A stretch of DNA of 35,034 nt from positions 1 through 35,034 of the forward strand of contig RCSS01000144.1 in assembly GCA_004000155.1 (NCBI GenBank), in the 5' to 3' direction. This document shows, piece by piece, positions 27,333 through 35,034 of the stretch. The notes below the pieces were generated by a model that did not search any database, was not told where the DNA came from, and saw only the letters and a list, made by a program, of their open reading frames with translations. The translations under genes were made by a program, and so were the position numbers. Every line of letters starts with the position of its first letter. Positions within the stretch are counted from its first letter, which is position 1. The stretch comes from Tubulinosema ratisbonensis. Lineage: Eukaryota; Microsporidia; Tubulinosematidae.

Positions 27333-28076
27333 ATGAACTGCGACTCTCATCTTTCTGCTAATTTGATTCTATTCTTTCAGCAGATAATTTTTGTTATAAT
27401 GTATTTAGCTAAAGAACACTACGTCCCAGAGCTAAGTTTCTCCTTTTCGGGGTTGTTTACCCAGATTAAAGAAGGGAACTTGGAAATAGTTGGTATGATT
27501 ATTACTCAGTTCTTCTTATTTGAGTTGCTTTTAATGATTTTATCAAGAATAAAGAAAAGTGAGTTGTTTAACAAAATTGTTTCTACTATAATTTGTGGTA
27601 TTTCTATTTCTATTTGTGTATTTACAATTAAAAAAGTGTTACAGATACAAAATAGCACCCTTTTTAACGTAGCTTCTTACTGTATTGGATTTAATATGAA
27701 AGACAAATACAGTTTCCATCTTGTAAATGGTATTCTTGATTACCTAGCTTTTATTTTCTATTCAACACTTAATTTAGCAAACAAAAACACTATTTTTATT
27801 TCTTATGGGGTAATTAACTTACTGTCATTTATATTTATGTCAATGTATTATCAGTTCTCCGATCTTTTTATCTTGCTTTTCACTACTGTAAAGCTAATTT
27901 ATTACAAATTGTGCTATTTTTTAAATAATGGATGGTTTTTTATTTTTATGTATTCTGTGATATTGGTTCAATTCTTTGTATTGATTTACTTTTTACAGTA
28001 TTTCTCTCATTTATATGAGAAAATTGATTCTAATTATTTTGTAGGGTATCTCAAATATTTTTATAAACCTCAATAA
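27333..28076 (+). CDS. Polytopic membrane protein, 247 aa, unknown
   Basis: A 247-residue protein with about seven hydrophobic helices (roughly residues 10-27, 50-70, 83-103, 130-148, 153-175, 178-197, 203-226) and short charged loops (SRIKKSELFNK, KEHYVPE). The N-terminal third is less AT-rich than most genes here. I recognise no family, and with seven spans no receptor-type motif is visible. The ATG at 27333 follows ATTTAGCAGAC and lacks a CCC motif. Coding status is supported by length, varied amino-acid use (Cys, His, Gln, Gly) and regular hydrophobic spacing. It may be lineage-specific. Confidence 0.65.
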   Translation: MNCDSHLSANLILFFQQIIFVIMYLAKEHYVPELSFSFSGLFTQIKEGNLEIVGMIITQFFLFELLLMILSRIKKSELFNKIVSTIICGISISICVFTIKKVLQIQNSTLFNVASYCIGFNMKDKYSFHLVNGILDYLAFIFYSTLNLANKNTIFISYGVINLLSFIFMSMYYQFSDLFILLFTTVKLIYYKLCYFLNNGWFFIFMYSVILVQFFVLIYFLQYFSHLYEKIDSNYFVGYLKYFYKPQ

Positions 28077-28932
28077 ATGACTTTTTTTAATAATTTATGA
28101 TCTAAAAAATTCAAGACATATTGACTTTAAGGTAAAACATATGGTAACATTCATATTATAAGAATTTATCATTAATATTTTACAAACTTATCATCTTTAA
28201 ATAGACCTCTGTGGTAATTGTAAAATTATTTAAATTTTTTTATTGATTGATGATTTTTCGATAAAAGCAAATAAAAAATAGTTAAATGATGTACAAAGTC
28301 TATTTTGGCTTTGTATTTTGAGTTTTATTCAAAGAAAACAAAATATAAATTTTAATGGCGCTAATAACGTTTTAGAAATTAATTATTTTCCTAAATTTTG
28401 ATAAGTATATAATTATTATTAGCTAAAAAAATTCTTTTAAAAATAAAAATACTTAGGTATCGCAATTCGCCCCTCAAAAAAAAACAAGTCCAAATTTTAG
28501 CATTACATGAAATTATCATATTTCTGTATATTTAAATTTAAACTACTGATAATTTATTATTTGAATGATAAAAAATTAATGTTTATTTTAGCCTATAAAT
28601 TACAATCTAATCTTTAAATATCTCAAAATAGCATTTTTAATTTACCACTTTAGAATTTTGAAAATGTAAATTATTATGCCTGGATTCGTTTGTAATTTAG
28701 AAAAATAATTTATTAGTTTAATTGATATTTTTTTAAAAGTCATAGGAGTTTAAATATACTTTTTCTAATTAAAAAAGTTTTTTTATAGATCTGAATTTCT
28801 TAAAATATAAAACTTACAGGTATAAAAAATTTTTAATCAGTAAATAAACAAAGTAATCATTTCTATTCTTGTAAAATATTAATTTACTTCAATTAAAAAA
28901 AGGATTTATACTTTAAAAATAAAGACCCCTTT
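28077..28932. other. Noncoding spacer
   Basis: AT-rich, no supported gene. A short frame from an ATG at about 28508 (37 codons, hydrophobic) follows a CCCC at some distance and is too weak to call. GACCCC at 28924-28929 belongs to the next gene's start context. Confidence 0.45.
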
Positions 28933-29838
28933 ATGTTACTATTTTATTATTTTACATTTTTTCATGCTTCGAAATTAGTCAGAAGAAAAAGTTTATCAAT
29001 GTTTTCTTTAAATACAAAAAAAAAGCTAAATCATGAAGAGTTATTATCAGAAACAGAAATTTTACTGGATAAGTTAAAAGAAGAGGCATTGAAAATATCT
29101 AAAAAGATACATGAAAATTTACAAGATAAAATTAATCTAAAAAATTTAAAAGGTGACGAAATTAATAATATTATCGCTGAGCTTGATGATTATTGGACCG
29201 ATACGCAAAATTTCTTTAACAAAAAAAACGAAAAGTGTTCACAATTATTTTATTTGAAACATATAAGGGTAGATCTCGTTCAGAAACTAAATAGCCTTTT
29301 TGCTGACCAAAGAAATATGTTGTTATTAATGAAAAACAACATTCTTATGGAATCTGAACCCTGTATAAAACAACTTAATCTGGAGCAATCAAAAATCAAA
29401 GCTATTATTGATAAAATCGAAAATAAAAAGGAAGATTTCGTAGTTATTAAAACTTCTTTTAAGAGTCTAAAAGAATTTATTAGCACTCGTAATATGTATT
29501 TAGAGAGAACTCGAAAACAGGATTTGCAAGAGATTTACTCAAAAAATGCAACAATTCGCAAAGAATTGCATAAAATTTCAAAAGAAATAACTCAAATTAG
29601 TCAGTATTTAGAAAATGAGCTGAATATATCACATCATTGCACTGAATCTAAAAGCAAACATATCCCTTCAGCTCCCGAATACGAAGCGGAATCAAGAAGT
29701 TTAGAAAGTGAAACATGTAATGATGAAACGAATGCTTTACAAGGTGAAAATGATTTAGAGACAGGTGAGAGAAATGGAAGGGTTGAGATAGATGCAAATG
29801 AAGAAAGTCTTTACCCCCGCCTTACCAGTTTACAGTAA
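28933..29838 (+). CDS. Coiled-coil protein with signal-like N-terminus, 301 aa
   Basis: No family recognised. Residues 1-13 are strongly hydrophobic (MLLFYYFTFFHAS), then basic (KLVRRK), consistent with a signal peptide or signal anchor. Residues about 33-230 are Lys/Glu/Leu-rich helices in three or four segments, a length and pattern compatible with a helical bundle such as a BAR-like domain, but nothing diagnostic. The last 70 residues are acidic and polar, ending PRLTSLQ. CCCC at 28926-28929, four bases before the ATG, supports this start over the internal Met at residue 23. It is isolated, with long empty DNA on both sides. A secreted or host-facing role is conceivable but unproven. Confidence 0.62.
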   Translation: MLLFYYFTFFHASKLVRRKSLSMFSLNTKKKLNHEELLSETEILLDKLKEEALKISKKIHENLQDKINLKNLKGDEINNIIAELDDYWTDTQNFFNKKNEKCSQLFYLKHIRVDLVQKLNSLFADQRNMLLLMKNNILMESEPCIKQLNLEQSKIKAIIDKIENKKEDFVVIKTSFKSLKEFISTRNMYLERTRKQDLQEIYSKNATIRKELHKISKEITQISQYLENELNISHHCTESKSKHIPSAPEYEAESRSLESETCNDETNALQGENDLETGERNGRVEIDANEESLYPRLTSLQ

Positions 29839-32707
29839 GTAAATAAATACTTTTATAATCTAAAACCTTTAAGATTAAAAATACACTTTAAATTCCAATA
29901 TAAAAAACAAATGGTATTCTTTAATCTTCAAAAAATCATCTAGATAAAAAGTATGATTTGAAATACTTATAAATATTTAATGTATACCTATTATTTATAT
30001 TTTTTAGTTCGTTTCTTATTTTTATAAAAAATTAATCATTAGCTAAGTATTAAAAAATAAAATTAAGCTTTAGCTAATTTTAATTATAATACTTATTACA
30101 TTTTTGTATACTTAGTTTCTTAATATGATTTTTCTGTCATCAAAATTTGTTATTTCTGACTCTAAAAATATTTATTTTATTTAATAATAAAAGACTATAA
30201 CATATTTAAAATGATTAAACCTTTCGATTTATTATTAGGTTTAGTTTACTTTCTAAATTATATAGAAAAACTACTTTTAATATTTAAAAAAATTGTTGTT
30301 TTATACTTATTTTTTAAAACCTCACGTTTTTAAACTTTTTTGTGTTTATCCTTAATATTATGAAAAAATATTGATATTGATTAACAGTGAATGTAGCCTT
30401 GAAAAATTTTTTTTAGTTAATATGAATTTAACATATTTTTTTGCGAAATTGAATTTTAAATCCTAAATGTTCTTTTAGATATATATTTTTAGCGAGTACA
30501 AATATGAAAAAAAGGGTTATTCTGTCAATAATATGTTCAAATCCTTTTTAATATTTTAAAAACAACCCCACTCTAAGTACAAAGTTTTATTATAAATTAA
30601 CATCGAATAAAAGAATTTGACTTTTGAGATCAAGATAAAAATTCAATTAATCTTTTCGTTGTTAAGAAAATTTCTTATGCAATTTAACAATAGTTATATC
30701 AAGTAAAAACATTTAAATTACTTTCGACTCAAGATTAACACGCTTTTTTGATAAAGCTCATCAGTAAAAGGAAGTTACGGAAAAACCATAAAAATTCTAA
30801 TTTTTTGCTATGAAACATGAAAAAAAGGAGAATAAAATCATTTGAAACTTTTTTAATGTGTACAATTTAGAATCCCTTGAAAAATAAATTTCTATTTTAT
30901 TTTTATATTATAGAAGAATATAGCGAAAAATAAGAATCGTTAATAACAAACATTTCTTTAGATCAAATCTAATAACCAAGGTACGAGAGGTACTAAAAAT
31001 TTTTTTGTTTACCTTTCATGTATAAAATGATTTTTTGTATATGAATCTCTATTCTCGTATTTCTAAAATATTACTGAACAAACAAACAAGATCATCATAT
31101 GCTATTAAATTTAAATTATACAATTGAAAAAAAAGTAAAGTATTAAAAGAGGGTAAAAATTTATGATATGCATACTAGCATATATAAACAAATTGCAAAT
31201 TTTACGAAAAAACTTTGAGTAATAAGTGTATTTTATTTTTAACCAAATAATATTTTACACTTTTTCTAAAAAGTTAAAAAAGAAGGAGAACACATTAATT
31301 CAGTGTTTCTTTATTTTTATTCAAAAAAATTTGCGATTTCGTGTTCTTGTAAGAATTGATTTTCGAAATAAATTTATAGTTAATACTTTGAGTCATAAAT
31401 TATACATAAATTCTTTTGCAATTCGTATTTTGTGCAGGTTTTGCAAATACAAACCATTGTACATTCTAGATTTTCAATCTAAACATAATTTTTGATTAAA
31501 ATCTTTTTATTGTCCTAGTTTTGTATTGTTTTTATAGATTTTTTTAGTTTTGTGCATATAGATTCGGTATCTCACTTAAATATATAATCGAAAATTTATG
31601 AATTCAAAACAAATATGACTAATGATTTCATGTTTTAAGTGCAATTAGTTAGATAAAAGGGTTTTTTTGTTCGATATGTGATTATTTTCTTTTTAATATA
31701 AAACTATCTATTTAAAAGATATAAGTCGATTGGTTTTATTTTAGGTTTTAAAAAATTATATACAAATGTAAAAAGATGCCTTTTATAAAACAAACAATAT
31801 TAAATATTTGAATCCTTTTTGAGCAATGATGTTTAGCCTCCTCTTTATCAGCTATTGAATAATTGGTAGGGATTAAAGAGTGAATGGAAAGATCTAATTG
31901 TATTAAAAAGACATTGATCATCATTTGATTATTTATTTTTTTAAGAGAAAATTTTAGAAAAATTATGGATTCTGGGAAATGTTCTTCGATATAAAGCAAT
32001 AAAGCAACTGCGCTGGCAGCAAATTTGACCCTATATTAAGAGAACAGCTTTAATTTTGCTTTAATCTCTTGTTTTTCTTCTTTAAGCCCATTTCCAGGCT
32101 CACATCGTGATTCTGAAATGTTTTTAGGATTTTTATATTATTGAAGTTAAAATTTTAGATTTAGAATAATCGTTTGGTATTTTATTGTTAAGATTGAATG
32201 TTTCGGGAACAGGTTGCTAATGTCGTTTCAAATTAAAAAATATTTATCAAGGTACAAAATTTATTTCAAAAAGTATTTTAAACATTTTTAAAAGGTATAA
32301 TCGATCAAATAATATTTTTATTTTTACGCCATCTAAATTTTTATTTACTCCGTATTAGACGGTAATTATATAGCCGGTATAATATTGAAAAATTGTTTGA
32401 TGCCCATGTTTTTTTACTTTAGCTGCCTGTTAATACAATTTTACAATTTTTTCAAGTTGTTATTTAGATTTCCTCTGTTAGGGCAGAAAACACAATTAAA
32501 GATACAAAGTAGTTTTATGTTTTCACACAGTTTTGCTTAGATCTTTAGATGTTTTCTCATATAAACATCAAACATCAATGACGTAAAACATAAAAATTGT
32601 ATTAAGCTTTGACAATTTTAAGTAAAAATTCACATCTTGAATGAATATATCAAATTTTAACTAAAAATCATATAATTTAAAGATCAAACAAAATTTTTTT
32701 ATTTTCT
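29839..32707. other. 2.9-kb gene-poor region
   Basis: No convincing gene. Open frames at 31226-31495 (+) and 31748-31999 (-) are AT-driven, lack start motifs and match nothing. Nested inverted repeats (ATTAGCTAA at 30038-30046 with TTAGCTAAT at 30070-30078; TAAGTATTA at 30044-30052 with TAATACTTA at 30087-30095) were noted. A possible small ORF with a CCCATG start lies at 32406-32540. Confidence 0.5.
32406..32540 (+). CDS. Possible small hydrophobic protein, 44 aa
   Basis: An ORF of 44 codons whose ATG follows CCC directly (GATGCCCATG), the start context of several genes here. The product is aromatic and hydrophobic at the N-terminus (MFFYFSCLLIQFYNFFKLLF) with a polar tail. It could be a small secreted or membrane protein, or a chance ORF in AT-rich DNA with one coincidental CCC. 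No homologue recognised. Confidence 0.22.
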   Translation: MFFYFSCLLIQFYNFFKLLFRFPLLGQKTQLKIQSSFMFSHSFA

Positions 32708-33382
32708 TCATTTAAAAGTTTCTCTTAATATTTCACCCTCTTTTTTCTTATAAAACTTGTTTCCTGTATTTTTAATATCGATTTTAGATAAATCTAAATA
32801 ACTAGTTGAGGGGGTTTTAAACGATTTATTTTTCTTCGTTAAATCCTTTTTCGTTGGTGTTTCTAGTCTGTAGATTTTATCAAGTAAATTACTATATTTA
32901 TTTGCTAAAGCCAAATACTCAACATCTTTAGATTCTATTACTTTTTTCAAATATTCAATTTTACTTTCTAACTGCTCAATAATTGCTTTCTGTTTCATGT
33001 TTAAATTTTCTACTTGGTCAACCTCTTTGTTCTCTATAAATGGTAAAGATTCTTCATAATCCAGAAAATCTGAAGAAAAGGTTGCCTTTTGGATTATTTT
33101 TAACCCTGTTGCTTGTTTACTTTTATCCAGTTCTTTTTTAATAAAAAAATCTAATCTAAACTCATCACCAATGTTATAAAGCGAGCTTGGTCTCTCTGCT
33201 ATATCCTTTCCTAGATTGTTAATACTGAGTGTAGAGCACGATTTTATTCCTCCTATGGAAGGATTTTTGCTGAATATATGAGAACATGTTCGTTTGAATC
33301 TAGAGCCAAATGAATTGTTTCTTTTTACTTCACGCTCTTCTGCTTGCCTCACTAGTTGAGTTAATAAGAATAAAAGTTGCAT
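32708..33382 (-). CDS. Coiled-coil protein, 224 aa, unknown
   Basis: A 224-residue protein of unknown family. The N-terminal 12 residues are hydrophobic (MQLLFLLTQLV), followed by a basic, Ser-rich region (RNNSFGSRFKRTCSH) and low-complexity sequence to about 110. Residues about 120-175 form a coiled coil (MKQKAIIEQLESKIEYLKKVIESK). The C-terminus is Lys-rich with two TP sites (ETPTKK, KTPSTS), which could be phosphorylation sites. The start is supported by CCCCC at 33388-33392, six bases upstream. Isolated in gene-poor DNA. A cytoskeletal or spindle role is possible from shape alone. Confidence 0.62.
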   Translation of the reverse strand: MQLLFLLTQLVRQAEEREVKRNNSFGSRFKRTCSHIFSKNPSIGGIKSCSTLSINNLGKDIAERPSSLYNIGDEFRLDFFIKKELDKSKQATGLKIIQKATFSSDFLDYEESLPFIENKEVDQVENLNMKQKAIIEQLESKIEYLKKVIESKDVEYLALANKYSNLLDKIYRLETPTKKDLTKKNKSFKTPSTSYLDLSKIDIKNTGNKFYKKKEGEILRETFK

Positions 33383-35034
33383 AGTATGGGGGCTTGTGAG
33401 TTCTTTTTTATAATATTCTGGATTTTTTTCTGCATTTTAATAAATTAAAAATTTTTTAGCTTATTGGATTTGCAGTTTCTTTTTATTTAAACCCTCTAAT
33501 AATGTTTAGAAGCTAAACTATTTTATTTGAAATCAAAAGATTCATGATTATTAAACAAACATATTAAATATAATTAATTGGTTGTTTCTTTCACATGTAA
33601 TTTGTTAGCGTAAATTAAAGGTATATTAATTTTTTGTGTTTGAAAAAAGATATTCCTAAAAAATCATAATTTACTTTGTTAATTAACAAATTTACTGAAA
33701 ACAGAATATATGAAGAAAAAAGCGATACATAATTAGATAATAATTTAATCGCATATTTTATCATATAAGAATAACCCTATTTAATTAGAATATATGGTAT
33801 TTGACGTGAATAAATTATTAATCACGTTGATAATTTGTGTATATTATACATTTACTTAAATACTTATAACCCTTTGAAATAGGCAGTGTAAAAAATGTAA
33901 CTGATTAATCGAGTTTTAAAGTAATTTATTGTTTTTTACTATGGATTATTTATTTAATTATAAATTTTTTTATGATATTTTTGTCATATTTCATCAAAAT
34001 ACATTCCATCTTAAAGATGTTTTCTGATTTATTAATATTTATCTGATATAAAATACAGTAAACTTTACCTATTGAGTGTATATTAATAATTCAAAAGCGT
34101 CAACTTAACATTTATTATTTAATAAATTTTAATATTAGAAAATTTTATAACAGAAAAAAATTTTAAATGTAAATTTAGGAATTTATTGTTAATAAAAATT
34201 GCACATTCTTCTTGAGATTATAAACCTAAGTAATGCATTTATTTCACTGATCATGTAAATATTGTTTGATTTTTTATAATTGAGAAATATTAATCAATTC
34301 CATTAAAAAATAAGATTATCATTCTTTTGTGTAGATTATTCAGACAAAAAATATATGAAAACTCTCTCAACGTTTTTATTTAGGTTTTTTTACACAGAAG
34401 TCAAGTTTGTNTTAAAAAAATGATTTTTTGAGTTTACTTTTTTTCACTATCCTTTTATTTCATGAATATTGATTGTAATATTTTCATTTAATAAATATTT
34501 ATTTGTAATCCTTAAAAATATTAAAAAAAATTAACATTTACTTCTTCTTTGACAAAAATATTTATATGTTATTTATTTTTAACAAACTTTTTTCATAAAA
34601 CTTCTTATTTTTCAAAAATTTAATATTTTTATTTAATTTCTTCATTTGAAACTTTTGTTTTTTAAATTGTATGGCAAAAAAGAATTATAAATTTGTAATA
34701 AATTTTATTTATTTCAATCTTAGGTTATTTTCTTCATTCTAACATTAAGTCATATTAAGATTTGACACACAGATTCTGAATTATAAGCATTCAGATTTCT
34801 GATGCATTAAACTTTCAATAAAATATTGAATATTTACAAAATAAGAAAATTTAATTTTTTATTGTAAAGTGAAACGTTATTTTGAAAGTAAAGTGTTTTT
34901 TATTTAATCATAAAATAAATATAATTTACTTTAAAATATAATTTTTAGACTGCGAAACTTCAAATACACTCAAAAAATAAATCATCTCAGTAAAAATTCA
35001 TTGAACTCAAAAAATTAAAAAGTACATATGTCAT
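33383..35034. other. Noncoding AT-rich end of window
   Basis: No supported ORF on either strand, apart from the CCCCC motif of the preceding minus-strand gene at 33388-33392. Scattered short frames of about 20 codons only. One N at 34411. No tRNA or repeat array seen. Confidence 0.5.

Noticed and set aside
30511..30556. TTCAAATC stretch resembling a tRNA T-loop
   Set aside because: No pairing T-stem, no A box and no acceptor stem at proper distance; no tRNA was found anywhere in the window.
30980..30993. GGTACGAGAGGTAC, resembling the sarcin-ricin loop of large-subunit rRNA (AGTACGAGAGGAAC)
   Set aside because: Only this 14-mer is similar; flanks do not match 28S rRNA, so it is most likely chance.
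31226..31495. 89-codon open frame on the plus strand
   Set aside because: Composition typical of chance frames in AT-rich DNA, no start motif or domain.
31748..31999. 83-codon open frame on the minus strand
   Set aside because: No start motif, no domain, within gene-poor DNA.

Overview
The window reads as nuclear DNA of a microsporidian (obligate intracellular fungus-related parasite). Base composition is extremely AT-rich (I estimate about 80% A+T). No gene shows an intron. Recognisable eukaryotic proteins are strongly shortened: midasin is 2353 residues against about 4900 in yeast, and UTP6 is 243 against about 440. Several gene pairs are tens of bases apart. Many start codons carry a CCC (or GGG) triplet within about 15 bases upstream, a start-site signature described for microsporidia. 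The species cannot be fixed from sequence alone. The mixture of compact clusters and long empty AT-rich stretches fits a larger, less compact microsporidian genome.

Layout. 1-1124: no gene seen. 1125-3342: compact cluster with a PIG-V/Gpi18 mannosyltransferase (-), a 61-residue coiled-coil protein (+), a newly recognised 41-residue single-pass membrane protein (-, 2430-2555), and UTP6 (+) fired from a symmetrical divergent promoter. 3343-4946: noncoding, with a GC-rich island and relics of a short ORF family. 4947-8155: a TUP1-like corepressor, two small hypotheticals, an R-SNARE and an ARF-family GTPase, all +. 8195-15256: midasin (-). 15491-18241: a probable single secreted, Pro/Lys/Glu/Cys-rich protein broken by an assembly gap. 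18275-19524: MIS12/MTW1 kinetochore protein and NF-YB/HAP3, both -. 21428-23212: GH37 trehalase. 23213-25912: gene-poor, with more ORF relics, an LTR-like block and tandem repeats. 25913-26704: divergent 14-3-3 protein (-). 27333-28076: polytopic membrane protein. 28933-29838: coiled-coil protein with a signal-like N-terminus. 32708-33382: coiled-coil protein (-). The rest is AT-rich DNA without recognisable genes.

Functionally this is mostly a core eukaryotic gene set: ribosome assembly (UTP6 for 40S, midasin for 60S), transcription (TUP1-like, NF-YB), membrane traffic (R-SNARE, ARF), GPI-anchor synthesis, chromosome segregation (MIS12), trehalose breakdown and 14-3-3 signalling. The lineage-specific parts are the secreted low-complexity protein and the unassigned membrane or coiled-coil proteins. 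No tRNA, rRNA or CRISPR array was seen. The most interesting observations are the divergent promoter whose inverted-repeat arms contain both start codons, a 27-bp perfect inverted repeat across the UTP6 stop codon, three dispersed copies of a conserved ORF start (M-x-N-x-YEDLLL type), a minimal midasin, and CCAAT boxes at the NF-YB and TUP1-like loci.
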